43,890 nt of DNA from CAYLMM01 sp964384825 (GTDB lineage: Bacteria > Krumholzibacteriota > Krumholzibacteriia > LZORAL124-64-63): contig CAYLMM010000016.1 in the NCBI GenBank assembly GCA_964384825.1, positions 1 to 43,890 on the forward strand, in the 5' to 3' direction. Position numbers and translations under genes: made by a program. The notes under the pieces were generated by a model. That model did not search any database and had not been told where the DNA came from. It worked only from the letters and a program-made list of their open reading frames with translations. Positions 1-7,880 of the stretch are shown piece by piece. Numbering within the stretch: position 1 is the first letter of the stretch; every line of letters starts with the position of its first letter.

Positions 1-551
1 TCATCTACGGCTCGTCGACGATGTTCGTCTACACCACCGGCCACGGGGTGCACGGCTTCACCCTGGATCCGAGCATCGGCGAGTTCCTGCTCAGCCACGA
101 GAACATCTCCACGCCCTTCAACGCGAAGATCTTCTCGGTCAACGAGGGCAACGAATCGGTCTGGAGCGATCCGGTGCGCGACGTGGTGCGTCAGCTCAAA
201 CGCGGCCGCGACGGCGCCGCGCCCGACACCCTCGAAGGCAAGCCGATGAGCGCCCGCTACGTCGGCTCGCTGGTCACGGACTTCCACCGCAACCTGCTGT
301 ACGGCGGCGTGTTCCTCTACCCCGCCACCTCGAAGCGCCCCGAGGGCAAGCTGCGCCTGCTGTACGAGGCCGCGCCGATGGCGATGATCGTCGAGAACGC
401 CGGCGGCTACGCCAGCACCGGCAGCATGTCGATCCTGGATGTCGAGCCGCGCGAACTGCACCAGCGTGTTCCGCTGTACATCGGCTGCCGCGGCACCGTG
501 CTGTGGATCGAGCAGATGCTCTGCGGTCCGGAGGCCGGCGGCTGCGTCTGA
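1..551 (+). CDS. fbp: Fructose-1,6-bisphosphatase class I, C-terminal part (5' end outside window)
   Basis: Hydrolyses fructose 1,6-bisphosphate to fructose 6-phosphate in the cytosol for gluconeogenesis. The reading frame is open from base 3, so the ATG at 21 is internal and the true start lies before the window. About 183 residues are visible. They match the C-terminal half of class I enzymes: STMFVYTTGHGVHGFTLDPS, then INEGN-like NEGN, the phosphate-sugar-binding stretch SARYVGSLVTDFHRNLL, GKLRLLYEAAPMA, and ENAGG. The E. coli enzyme has about 330 residues, so roughly the first 150 are missing, including the metal-binding site. It is the only plus-strand gene and ends 94 bases before the convergent cupin gene. 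The family call is firm. Confidence 0.95.
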   Translation, partial: IYGSSTMFVYTTGHGVHGFTLDPSIGEFLLSHENISTPFNAKIFSVNEGNESVWSDPVRDVVRQLKRGRDGAAPDTLEGKPMSARYVGSLVTDFHRNLLYGGVFLYPATSKRPEGKLRLLYEAAPMAMIVENAGGYASTGSMSILDVEPRELHQRVPLYIGCRGTVLWIEQMLCGPEAGGCV

Positions 552-576
552 CCGCCGCAACCGGAACGGGAAAAAC

Positions 577-608
577 GAAGGGGCCGGCTCATCGGAGCCG
601 GCCCCTTC
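577..608. terminator. Bidirectional hairpin terminator between convergent genes
   Basis: A perfect 14-bp stem (577-590 paired with 595-608, core GGGGCCGGCTC) with an ATCG loop lies between the converging fbp and cupin genes. On the minus strand the stem is followed by five T after one base, a normal intrinsic terminator. On the plus strand the U tract is weak (TTCG). It most likely ends both transcripts, and ends the long minus-strand array best. Confidence 0.8.
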
Positions 609-645
609 TTCGTATCGGTTCGCGTCGTCGCGGCGGAGCGACGGG

Positions 646-975
646 CTATTCGTCCCGCGGTTCGGCCTGGGTGCCGACCTTCTCGACGATCAGCGCCAGG
701 GCCGTATCGCGGCAGCGCGGCTTGTGGGTCACCCCGGCCGGAACGAGGATCGTGTCCCCCGCGGCCAGGTTGATGTAGGCGTGCTCCATCTCCAGCGAGA
801 TCTCGCCCTCGAGGATGTAGATGAACTCGTCGGCCTGGTGGGCGTGGCGCTCGTAGTCGCCCTCGTAGCGCACGACGAAGGCGTGGTGGCTGCCGTCCAG
901 CACGGCCAGTTCCACCGGGCGGAAGGGCTGATCGAGATCGCGGGCGGTCTGCAGGGCCGCGCACTTGGTGGCCAT
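646..975 (-). CDS. Small single-domain cupin protein
   Basis: A 109-residue protein forming one cupin_2 barrel. The metal-binding motif 1 is seen as HAHQADEFIYILEGE and motif 2 as GDTILVPAGVTHKP, giving the usual His/His/Glu/His ligand set. Such proteins are small metal-dependent enzymes, sensors or storage proteins; the substrate cannot be told from sequence. The ATG at 975 is preceded by GAAAGGGG with a 5-base spacer. Another ATG at 980-978 is out of frame. It is the last gene of the array, 46 bases after cpoB and before the terminator at 577-608, so it may be co-transcribed with the tol-pal genes. Nothing in the sequence ties it to Tol-Pal function. Confidence 0.8.
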   Translation of the reverse strand: MATKCAALQTARDLDQPFRPVELAVLDGSHHAFVVRYEGDYERHAHQADEFIYILEGEISLEMEHAYINLAAGDTILVPAGVTHKPRCRDTALALIVEKVGTQAEPRDE

Positions 976-1021
976 GGCATCCCCTTTCGGCGCCGAACCT
1001 GTCGCCAGGCCGCGGCTGTGG

Positions 1022-1798
1022 TCACTCGACGGCCCCGAGACCCTGTTCGGCCAGCGCCGCGGTCTCGGTGCCGGGATACGTCGCGATCAGCTGTTCGAGC
1101 GTGGCCCGGCCGCCGGCCGCATCGCCCAGTTCGATCTGGCAGAAGCCGGCCTTCAGCATCGCATCGGGACGGCGTTCGGCGTCGGGATGGTCGGCCAGCA
1201 GGCGCTGGAAGCTGGCCAGGGCCTCCTGGTAGCGTCCCGCGCCGTAATCCAGGTCGCCGAGCCAGTACAGGGCGTCGTCGGCCAGTTCGGTGCGGCCGTA
1301 CTTGCCGAGGAATTCCTCGAAACCGGTGCGCGCGGCGTCGGCGTTGCCGCGGCTGCGGTCGAGCATCGCGGCCTGGTAGATGGCCCGCCCCTCCTCGGGC
1401 AGCGACTCCAACGGCGCCACGTCGACATCGCCCGCGCCCAGGGCCTTGAACTCGCCGAGCGTCGGAACGCCCAGACGCGTGGCCAGCATGTCGACCCGGG
1501 CCGAGATGGTGCGCATGAACTCGTTGTTGTCCTCGAGCATCTGGGTCAGGTGGTCGACCTTGCTCTCTAGCTGGCCCATGCGGGCCAGGGTGCGGGCCTC
1601 GGTCGTGCGGCCGGCGCCGGTGTCGTGGCGCAGCAGGCCGTCGATGGCGGCCAGATCCTGACGGATCAGCTGCTGCTCGCGGCGGATCTTCTCGAGGTCG
1701 TCGCTGTTGCGGGCGACGCCGGTCTCGATCTGCTCGAATTGGGGGCTGCAGCCGGCCGCCAGGACGGCGGCCAGCAGCAGCGGCAGGGCGAATCGCAT
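1022..1798 (-). CDS. cpoB: Tol-Pal accessory TPR lipoprotein CpoB (YbgF-like)
   Basis: A 258-residue envelope protein in the CpoB/YbgF position of a tol-pal operon. In E. coli, CpoB links Tol-driven outer-membrane constriction to peptidoglycan synthesis at division. An N-terminal hydrophobic signal ends in a lipobox (LAAGC, Cys17), so this homologue is predicted to be a lipoprotein; the E. coli protein is soluble in the periplasm. Residues about 25-100 are charged and helical and look like the trimerising coiled coil. Residues about 135-258 hold tetratricopeptide-like repeats (ALYWLGDLDYGAGRYQEALA, then KAGFCQIELGD). It starts 15 bases after pal, so the pair is probably co-translated. Confidence 0.85.
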   Translation of the reverse strand: MRFALPLLLAAVLAAGCSPQFEQIETGVARNSDDLEKIRREQQLIRQDLAAIDGLLRHDTGAGRTTEARTLARMGQLESKVDHLTQMLEDNNEFMRTISARVDMLATRLGVPTLGEFKALGAGDVDVAPLESLPEEGRAIYQAAMLDRSRGNADAARTGFEEFLGKYGRTELADDALYWLGDLDYGAGRYQEALASFQRLLADHPDAERRPDAMLKAGFCQIELGDAAGGRATLEQLIATYPGTETAALAEQGLGAVE

Positions 1799-1813
1799 GA
1801 TCTCGGACGCTCC

Positions 1814-2386
1814 TTACGGACGCGAGAAATGGGCGCGTCGGTTCAGGGCCCAGGCGCTCTCGTCGTGGCCGTGGGCGAAGGGATGCTCCTCGCCGTACGA
1901 GGTGATCCGCAGGCGGTCCTTGGCCACGCCCAGGGTCACCAGGTAGTCGCGCACCGCGATCGAGCGCTTCTCGCCCAGGGCGAGGTTGTACTCGACGGTG
2001 CCGCGCTCGTCGCAGTGGCCCTCGACGACATAGACGATGTCGGGATGCTCCATCATGATCCGCGCCGAGGCCTCGAGCGCGGCCATGGACTCGCCGTTCA
2101 GGGAATACTCGTCGAAGGCGAAGAACACGTCCTCGATGCCGTACTCCTGGGGCGCCATCGCCGCGAAGTCCTGCACCACCGGCTGCTCGGGAACCGTCTC
2201 GGCGGGCTCTTCGGGCACGACCTGCTGGTCGACCTGCTCGGCGGCTCCGGCGTCGATGGTCACGTCGTCGGTCAGTCCCTCGTCCTTGCCGCCGCAGCCG
2301 GCGATCATCAGGGTCGCGGCCGCAAGCATGCAGACCAGGGCGATAATGCGGATTCCGTCCTTCAGCGAACCCTTGGCAGTGGTCAT
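1814..2386 (-). CDS. pal: Peptidoglycan-associated lipoprotein Pal
   Basis: A 190-residue outer-membrane lipoprotein that anchors the outer membrane to peptidoglycan and is recycled by Tol. A signal peptide ends in MIAGC (Cys31). It is followed by an acidic/Pro linker and an OmpA-like C-terminal domain. The peptidoglycan-binding core includes VVEGHCDERGTVEYNLALGE, close to the family motif with Asp and Arg contacts to diaminopimelate. I chose the ATG at 2386 because GGAG lies 10 bases upstream and the signal peptide begins there. The frame stays open 26 codons further upstream, but that part overlaps the intergenic spacer and encodes no sensible signal. It lies 65 bases after tolB. Confidence 0.93.
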   Translation of the reverse strand: MTTAKGSLKDGIRIIALVCMLAAATLMIAGCGGKDEGLTDDVTIDAGAAEQVDQQVVPEEPAETVPEQPVVQDFAAMAPQEYGIEDVFFAFDEYSLNGESMAALEASARIMMEHPDIVYVVEGHCDERGTVEYNLALGEKRSIAVRDYLVTLGVAKDRLRITSYGEEHPFAHGHDESAWALNRRAHFSRP

Positions 2387-2451
2387 GATATCCCTGCTCC
2401 TTTCGTGTTCCCCGTTCGGGTGATTCTGCGTTTCCGTGTTGCGCGCCCCCC

Positions 2452-3798
2452 TCACGGGGACCAATCGGCAGTCGTATCGGGCTCGGGACCGTCGGTCAAT
2501 TGCCGCACGGTGCCCTCGGCGACATCCATGACGTAGAGCTTGAACACTCCCGTTCGATCCGAAGCGAAGACCAGATGCCTACCGTCGGGGGCCCAGCTCG
2601 GATCCTCGCAGTTGCGCCACCGCCCGTCGGTCAGCACGCGGCGGTTCTCGCCCGTCGCCTCGATCAGCACGAGCTGGGTCAGTTCGTGCTCGCGGCAGGC
2701 GTAGACGATCCGCTCGCCGTCCGGCGACCAGTCGGCGGAATCGTTGTACCGACCCTCGAAGGTCAGCCGCCGGCGGCCGGAACCGTCGGCATCCATGATA
2801 TATAACTGGGGAGTGCCGGTCCTGTCACTCGTAAAAACGATGTCCCTGCCGCCCGGCGCCCAGCAGGGCGAGATCTCGATGGCGGGCGATATGGTCAGCC
2901 GGCGCTTGATCCGGCCCTGCAGATCCATGCGGTAGATCTCGTGCTGGCCGGTCTTGGACAGCGAAACCAGCAATTCCTTGCCCTCGGGGTGCCAGGCCGG
3001 GCCCAGATTCGATCCGGGCGTCTCGGCCAGCAGGCGGACCGAGCCGGTCGCGGTGTCGAGCATGTAGGTGCCCTGCTGTCCCTTGCGCCACGACATGAAG
3101 GCCACGTCGCGGCCCTTCGGCGACCAGGCCGGAAACAGGTTCAGCGTGCGGTTGGCGGTCAGTTTGAGGGGATTGCCGCCGTCGTAGTCGACGCACCAGA
3201 TGTCGCGCCGGTCGCCGCTGCCGCGGGCGAAGACGATCTTCGTCAGGCTGATGCCCGGCTCGCCGCTCAGCAGCCGCACCACCTCGTCCACGAAGTGATG
3301 CGCCGAGGCGCGCAGCTGATTCTCCAGCGGGCGGTAGCGCTTGCCCAGCATCAGCTGGCGGCCGGGATACGAAAGCAGCTTCAGCGAAAGCACCGGCGCC
3401 GCCTCGGCCGCGGTGACCGCCGTTCCGGGCAGACGCCCCTCGAGCACGCCCTCGATGCCGAAGGACACCGCCGTGCTGTCGGCCGCGGCATCGTCGGGCC
3501 CCAGGGGCCGGAACAGTCCGCTGTAATGCAGATCGTCGCGCAGCACCTGCTCGAGCAGCTCGCCGGCCGCCTGCGAATCGCGCCCGCCGGAGAACACGTT
3601 CAACGGCTGGACCAGGATGTCGATCCTCTCCCAGGCCGTCTTCTCGGTGCCGAGGATGATCTCGGGATCGGCGGCGAAAGCGGGCGCCGCGGCGGCCAGC
3701 GCCAACGCTGCCGCCAGCGCGGCGGCCGCCGGCATCACGATGCTGTTCGATGAGCGCCGGCTGCGTACGAGGCGCGCGATGCGGGCGAAGATCTTCAT
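2452..3798 (-). CDS. tolB: Tol-Pal translocation protein TolB
   Basis: A 448-residue periplasmic protein that binds Pal and receives the Tol energy signal. After a cleavable signal peptide (about residues 1-43, ending AAAPAFAAD) comes the small N-terminal domain. From about residue 190 there are repeated WD-like blades, such as LFPAWSPKGRDVAFMSW, SADWSPDGERIVYA and DPSWAPDGRHLVFASD, forming a six-bladed propeller. The ATG at 3798 overlaps the tolA stop by four bases (ATGA). The open frame runs 236 codons further upstream, but this is only a GC-rich shadow of tolA. Length fits the family (about 430). Confidence 0.95.
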   Translation of the reverse strand: MKIFARIARLVRSRRSSNSIVMPAAAALAAALALAAAAPAFAADPEIILGTEKTAWERIDILVQPLNVFSGGRDSQAAGELLEQVLRDDLHYSGLFRPLGPDDAAADSTAVSFGIEGVLEGRLPGTAVTAAEAAPVLSLKLLSYPGRQLMLGKRYRPLENQLRASAHHFVDEVVRLLSGEPGISLTKIVFARGSGDRRDIWCVDYDGGNPLKLTANRTLNLFPAWSPKGRDVAFMSWRKGQQGTYMLDTATGSVRLLAETPGSNLGPAWHPEGKELLVSLSKTGQHEIYRMDLQGRIKRRLTISPAIEISPCWAPGGRDIVFTSDRTGTPQLYIMDADGSGRRRLTFEGRYNDSADWSPDGERIVYACREHELTQLVLIEATGENRRVLTDGRWRNCEDPSWAPDGRHLVFASDRTGVFKLYVMDVAEGTVRQLTDGPEPDTTADWSP

Positions 3799-4499
3799 TT
3801 CAGGCCCGACCTCAGGGTGAAGACGAAGGTGACTCCGATCGAACGGGCGGCGAATCCGCCGGGCAGCGGCGGGAACTTGCGCGCCGCCTTGACCGCCTGC
3901 AGGGCCTCGCGGTCGAACAGGGGGATCCCCGACGAGACGACCACCGTCTCGCGGGTGATGGTGCCGTCCTTCTCGATGAAGAAATGGACGGTGCAGACCC
4001 GGCTCGAGCGATCGCGGAAACCGAGCTGCTTGGGCTTCCACTGGCGGGCGATGCCGCCCTCGATCAGGCTGAAGTAGTACTGGTACGGGAACGGCTGATC
4101 CGTTCCGGTCACCTGGGAGCGCTCGGGAACGGGCGCGGGCTGCTCGACCGGTTCCTCGACGGGCTCGTCGGTCGTCTCGGGGCGCGGACGCTCGGGTTCG
4201 GGCTCCGGTTCGGGCTCGGGCTTCTCGCGCACCCGCTGCTGGCGCGGCTCGGCCTCGGGCAGCTTGGCCGGCTTTTCGCGTTCGGGCTGCCGGGGCTGCG
4301 GTTCGGGCTCGGGCTCGGGCTCGACGACCTGCGGCTGCTCGGGTTCGGGACGCGGCTGCTCCTGCGGCTGTTCGCGGATCCGCACGCGCAGCACCCTCTG
4401 GGGCGGACGCCGGGGCGGATCGACATAGGATCCGAGCCAGATCATGCCCGCCAGCAGCAGCACGTGCATCAGCAGCGAATGCGGCAGCCATCGCCTCAC
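3795..4499 (-). CDS. tolA: TolA/TonB-type energy transducer
   Basis: A 234-residue inner-membrane protein that spans the periplasm and passes proton-motive force from TolQ-TolR to the outer membrane. It has a short cytoplasmic start, one membrane anchor (about 8-24), a Pro/Glu/Arg/Gln-rich extended rod (about 30-125) and a C-terminal TonB_C-like domain (about 135-234) with the features IARQWKPKQLG, VHFFIEKDGTI and FDREALQAVKAARKFPPLP. The long Ala-rich helix of enterobacterial TolA is missing, so it looks more like TonB. Its position between tolR and tolB makes it the functional TolA. It starts with GTG at 4499, overlapping the tolR stop as GTGA. Confidence 0.85.
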   Translation of the reverse strand: MRRWLPHSLLMHVLLLAGMIWLGSYVDPPRRPPQRVLRVRIREQPQEQPRPEPEQPQVVEPEPEPEPQPRQPEREKPAKLPEAEPRQQRVREKPEPEPEPEPERPRPETTDEPVEEPVEQPAPVPERSQVTGTDQPFPYQYYFSLIEGGIARQWKPKQLGFRDRSSRVCTVHFFIEKDGTITRETVVVSSGIPLFDREALQAVKAARKFPPLPGGFAARSIGVTFVFTLRSGLK

Positions 4500-4912
4500 G
4501 GCGCACCCGTCTCGCCGATCTCCTGGTCGGCCACCAGGCTGAGGTTCAGGAAACCCAGCCTCTCGACGGCGGCCATCACCTTCAGGACGAATCCGTAGGG
4601 AAGCTCTTCATCGGCCCGCACGTACACCGGGATCGTCTCACGGTCCGGCAGATAGGTCGCGAGCCTCTCCTCCATCTGCGCCATCGTGACCGGATCCTCG
4701 GCGAAGAAGATCTGACGGTTCTTGGTGACGGTGATGATCGGCCCCTCCTCGACCACGACCTCGCGCGTCTCGGTCTCCGGCAGGTTCACCTCGATGCCGC
4801 CCTGGATGTACGGCGCGGTCAGCATGAAGATGATCAGCAGGCAGAGCGTCACGTCGACCAGCGATGTGATGTTGATCTCCGACAGGCTGCGATAGACCGA
4901 CTTGCGACTCAT
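4496..4912 (-). CDS. tolR: TolR/ExbD-family proton-channel subunit
   Basis: A 138-residue ExbD/TolR protein. It has one N-terminal membrane helix containing the conserved proton-path Asp (TSLVDVTLCLLIIFMLTAP, about residues 16-34) and a periplasmic domain. With TolQ it forms the proton-driven motor that energises TolA. The ATG at 4912 overlaps the tolQ stop by four bases. The open frame extends far upstream only as a tolQ shadow. Length matches TolR (about 140). Confidence 0.93.
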   Translation of the reverse strand: MSRKSVYRSLSEINITSLVDVTLCLLIIFMLTAPYIQGGIEVNLPETETREVVVEEGPIITVTKNRQIFFAEDPVTMAQMEERLATYLPDRETIPVYVRADEELPYGFVLKVMAAVERLGFLNLSLVADQEIGETGAP

Positions 4913-5634
4913 CTGATGCGTTCCTTGTCGTGGATCTCGGGCCTGCGGGGCGGCCGGCGGCGCTGATGGCCGTTGCCCGCCTCCTCGGCGATCTCCTGTT
5001 CCATCACCGTGCGCAGCCGTTCGAGCTCGTTGCCGACCAGGTCGATCTTGCGCACGAACATGTTGTAGAACACGACCGCGGGGATGGCGGCCAGCAGGCC
5101 GGCGATGGTGGTGACCAGGGCCTCGGCGATGCCCGGCGCGACGACCGTCAGGTTGGCGCTGCGCATCGCGGCCATGTCCCAGAACGACTGCATGATGCCC
5201 CAGACCGTCCCCATCAGGCCCAGGAACGGGGCGATCGTCACGGTGGTCGAGAGGATGATCAGATAGCGTTCGAGGGATTCGACCTCGGCGTAGGCGATGC
5301 GTTCGGCGCCGCGGCGGACCTGGCTGACGCTGTCGGCGTCGGCGGTCTCGGTCCACATGTTGGCCAGCGGCAGCTGGGGGTTATCGGCGCACCAGCGGGC
5401 CATGCTCTCGGCGTCGAGATCGTCGTCGAGCCATTGGTCGCAGCGGTCCCAGAACTTGAGGTGCCCGCGGCGGATCGACGCCAGCAGGCGCGACTTGTCG
5501 AACATCACCGCCCAGGAAAGCACCGAAAGCACGAAGAGGGTCAGCAGGATCAGCTTTCCCAGCAGGGTCGTATCGAGCAGAAGTCCGAACAGGTCCTGCG
5601 GCCCCATGGCCGCCAGCGGCGTGGCGTGCAGCAT
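4909..5634 (-). CDS. tolQ: TolQ/ExbB-family proton-channel subunit
   Basis: A 241-residue MotA/TolQ/ExbB protein with three membrane helices: about 25-45; about 130-155 in the stretch beginning APFLGLMGTVWGIMQSF; and about 170-195 in AEALVTTIAGLLAAIPAVVF. These carry the family's conserved Gly, Thr and Pro pattern. It scaffolds TolR and converts proton flow to motion. GGGAG lies 5 bases before the ATG at 5634, inside the moaC stop region; moaC ends one base away, so the two are coupled. The C-terminal tail is Arg-rich. Confidence 0.93.
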   Translation of the reverse strand: MLHATPLAAMGPQDLFGLLLDTTLLGKLILLTLFVLSVLSWAVMFDKSRLLASIRRGHLKFWDRCDQWLDDDLDAESMARWCADNPQLPLANMWTETADADSVSQVRRGAERIAYAEVESLERYLIILSTTVTIAPFLGLMGTVWGIMQSFWDMAAMRSANLTVVAPGIAEALVTTIAGLLAAIPAVVFYNMFVRKIDLVGNELERLRTVMEQEIAEEAGNGHQRRRPPRRPEIHDKERIR

Positions 5635-5635
5635 C

Positions 5636-6172
5636 TCAGCTCCCTCTGTGCGGCGCGGACCCGGCGTCGTCGCCCCCGCGGCGGTAATCGCCGCTGCGGC
5701 CCCCGCTCTTGGCCTCCAGCCTCAGCGGACCGATGGTCATTTCGCGTTCCACGGCCTTGGCCATGTCGTAGATCGTCAGCAGGAAGACGGCCGCTCCGTG
5801 CAGCGCCTCCATCTCGATGCCCGTCCGGGCGTGGCAACGGGTGGTCACCGTCACCTCGACCGCGTACCGCTCGGGAACGAGCGTCCACTCAACCTCGACC
5901 CCGTCCAGCGGGATCGGATGGCAGAGCGGGATCGTCTCCCAGGTGCGCTTGACCCCCTGGATCGCGGCCAGCCGTGCGGTGACCAGGGCGTCGCCTTTCG
6001 GCAGATCGCCGTCGGCCAGCAGCGGATAGGCCCGCGGCCCGACGGTGATCACGCCGCTGGCGACGGCGCGGCGGTCGGTGGGCGTCTTGTCGCCCACATC
6101 GACCATCGTGGGCCGGCCCTGGGCGTCGAGGTGGGTCAGGGAATCCTTCGACCCGCGGCTGCTGTCGTCCAT
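5636..6172 (-). CDS. moaC: Cyclic pyranopterin monophosphate synthase MoaC
   Basis: A 178-residue enzyme making cyclic pyranopterin monophosphate, the second step of molybdenum cofactor synthesis after MoaA. Family signatures are clear: MVDVGDKTPTDRRAVASGVI, the substrate loop IPLCHPIPLDG, and GIEMEALHGAAVFLLTIYD followed by DMAKAVEREM with the catalytic Lys. The ATG at 6172 follows GGGAGG at a 5-6 base spacer; the open frame upstream is noise. Both the N-terminal (about 20 residues) and C-terminal (about 17, Gly/Arg-rich) tails are a little longer than in E. coli (161). No other moa gene is nearby, and its place at the head of tolQRAB is unusual. Confidence 0.95.
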   Translation of the reverse strand: MDDSSRGSKDSLTHLDAQGRPTMVDVGDKTPTDRRAVASGVITVGPRAYPLLADGDLPKGDALVTARLAAIQGVKRTWETIPLCHPIPLDGVEVEWTLVPERYAVEVTVTTRCHARTGIEMEALHGAAVFLLTIYDMAKAVEREMTIGPLRLEAKSGGRSGDYRRGGDDAGSAPHRGS

Positions 6173-6264
6173 CGAACCTCCCGGGCCACCGGAATACAAC
6201 GAAATCCGGCCGGGGAAGTTCCCTCGTTCCGGACCCCGGCGCGCCGCGGCGAGGCGACGATCCG

Positions 6265-6642
6265 TCAGGCCTGGTTGTGGAAATAGTTCTCGGCGAAAAC
6301 CTCGTCGAAATCGAAACGGTCCGCGAAATCGGCGAGCGAGTCGTCCGGAGTCTTGCGCAGCAATCCGTCGTCCACGAGCTGGAACACGATATGTCCGAAA
6401 TCCAGGGTGGAACACACCCCCCAGGCCTCGAAGACGTCGCCGGCCATCGGGCCGAAACGATCGGCGGCCAGTTCGCGGATCGCGTCCAGCAGCTCGCCGC
6501 CCGCCAGATGGCGCCGGGTGGAAAGGGCCCCGGCGGCCCGCTGCAGAGCCTCCATGACGAAGACGTACGCCTCGACGCGGTAGCTGCCGTGACGGTCGGC
6601 CACCTCTTCGATGCGATCGAGAATGCGGGATCGATTCGGCAT
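6265..6642 (-). CDS. Conserved protein of the TIGR04138 (Minf_1886) type, function unknown
   Basis: A 125-residue protein. Wording such as YVFVMEALQRA, the His at RRHLAGGELLDAIRELA, FEAWGVCSTLDFGHIVFQLV and the acidic end FDFDEVFAENY matches, from memory, a small conserved family described in Planctomycetes and Verrucomicrobia. No enzymatic role is known to me. No signal peptide or membrane segment is seen, so it is likely cytosolic. The ATG at 6642 has GGAGGAG 4 bases upstream; the frame is open 13 codons further but lacks an RBS and crosses the promoter's transcript start. It lies just downstream of a strong promoter and 92 bases before moaC. Confidence 0.7.
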   Translation of the reverse strand: MPNRSRILDRIEEVADRHGSYRVEAYVFVMEALQRAAGALSTRRHLAGGELLDAIRELAADRFGPMAGDVFEAWGVCSTLDFGHIVFQLVDDGLLRKTPDDSLADFADRFDFDEVFAENYFHNQA

Positions 6643-6679
6643 GCGGCTCCTCCGCGTGAAACGCAGATCGACACGCCCC

Positions 6680-6709
6680 ATAATTGGAAGACGGGGCCCC
6701 GCCTGTCAA
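6680..6709 (-). promoter_or_regulatory. Sigma-70-like promoter for the TIGR04138-moaC-tol array
   Basis: On the minus strand a consensus -35 TTGACA (6709-6704) is followed after 18 bases by AATTAT (6685-6680), a 4/6 match to TATAAT. Transcription would start near 6672, about 30 bases before the ATG at 6642. It sits in the 92-base gap after bshA and is the best-matching promoter in the window. It probably drives the TIGR04138 gene, moaC and tol-pal. Confidence 0.6.
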
Positions 6710-6734
6710 CAGCCAACCGCGCTCCGGCTGCGGT

Positions 6735-7880
6735 TCAGCGCGCAGGACCGGTTTCCAGCACCCGGCGGTAGAGCGAGGCGTAGCGGTCGCGGATCTCGGC
6801 GGTGGCGAAACGGGCGTTCACGTCGCGCCGGGCGGCCTCGGCCATCGCGGCGTGGGCCTCGGGGTCGCCCAGGATCCGCAGGGCGCAGGCGGTCATCGCC
6901 TCGGCGTCGAAGGGATCGCAGAGGAAGCTGTTGACGCCCGGGTCGATGAATTCGCCGGTCCCTCCCCGGTCGGTGGCGATCACCGGCGTGCCGCAGGCCA
7001 TCGCCTCCAGGGCCACCAGCCCGAACGATTCGTGGCGCGAAGGCAGCAGGACCAGGTCGGCCAGCGGCAGCATCCTTTCCAGATCCTCGACCTGGCCCAG
7101 GAAAAGGATCCGGTCCAGGACGCCGAGCTCGGCCGCGCGCTGCTCGACCCGCGGCAGCTCCGGCCCCTCGCCCAGCAGCAGCAGGCGGGCCTCGGTCCGC
7201 TCGGCCACGCGGGCGAAGACATCCACCACCATCGGCGCGTTCTTCACCTCGCGGAAGTTCGAGGCGTGCAGCATCAACTTCTGGCCGGGCTCGGCGAAGC
7301 GGGCCCGCAGCGCGGGATCGGCGCGGGGACGGAAGCGCCGGCAGTCGACGAAGTTCGGGATCACCTCGATCGGGTTCTCGACGCCGAAGATCCGCTTCGT
7401 CTCGTCGCGCAGGAAGGCGCTGACGGCGGTCGTGGCGTCGCTCTGCTCGATCATGAACCGGGTGATGGCGAAATAGCCGGGCTTCTGCCCCACCAGGGTG
7501 ATGTCGGTGCCGTGCAGCGTGGTGACGACCTTCAGCCGGTCGCGGCCCACCATCTCGCGGGCCAGAAAGGCGCTGGCCGCGTGCGGGATGGCGTAGTGGA
7601 CGTGCAGGATGTCCAGGTCGTGATGACGGGCGACATCGCTCATCTTGGTGGCCAGCGACAGGGTGTAGGGCGCGTGCGTGAAGACCGGATAATGCTCCAC
7701 GTCGACCTGGTGGAAGAAGACGTTGTCGGCGTATTCGCGCAGCCGCACCGGCAGGGCGCTGGTGATGAAATGCACCTCGTACCCGGCGGCGGCCAGGCTG
7801 AGGCCCAGCTCGCTGGCCACGATGCCGCTGCCCCCCTGCGATGGGTAGCAGGTGATGCCGATCTTCGGATTCGGGTTCAC
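6735..7880 (-). CDS. bshA: N-acetyl-alpha-D-glucosaminyl L-malate synthase BshA
   Basis: A 381-residue GT4 glycosyltransferase that joins UDP-GlcNAc and L-malate, the first step of bacillithiol synthesis. BshA hallmarks are seen: IGITCYPSQGGSGIVASELG near the start, FHQVDVEHYPVF, HVHYAIPHAASA, TTLHGTDITLVG, the nucleotide-binding HASNFREVKN, and the C-terminal ESFGLVALEAMACGTPVIA (EX7E). Length is typical (about 380). The GTG at 7880 overlaps the bshB stop as GTGA. An upstream in-frame shadow reaches into bshB and is not coding. Last of three bsh genes in one overlapping cluster. Confidence 0.95.
   Translation of the reverse strand: MNPNPKIGITCYPSQGGSGIVASELGLSLAAAGYEVHFITSALPVRLREYADNVFFHQVDVEHYPVFTHAPYTLSLATKMSDVARHHDLDILHVHYAIPHAASAFLAREMVGRDRLKVVTTLHGTDITLVGQKPGYFAITRFMIEQSDATTAVSAFLRDETKRIFGVENPIEVIPNFVDCRRFRPRADPALRARFAEPGQKLMLHASNFREVKNAPMVVDVFARVAERTEARLLLLGEGPELPRVEQRAAELGVLDRILFLGQVEDLERMLPLADLVLLPSRHESFGLVALEAMACGTPVIATDRGGTGEFIDPGVNSFLCDPFDAEAMTACALRILGDPEAHAAMAEAARRDVNARFATAEIRDRYASLYRRVLETGPAR

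Noticed and set aside
2452..4506. A 684-codon frame suggesting a TolB with a 236-residue N-terminal extension
   Set aside because: The extra part is an out-of-frame reading of tolA. A normal signal peptide begins at the ATG at 3798, which overlaps the tolA stop.
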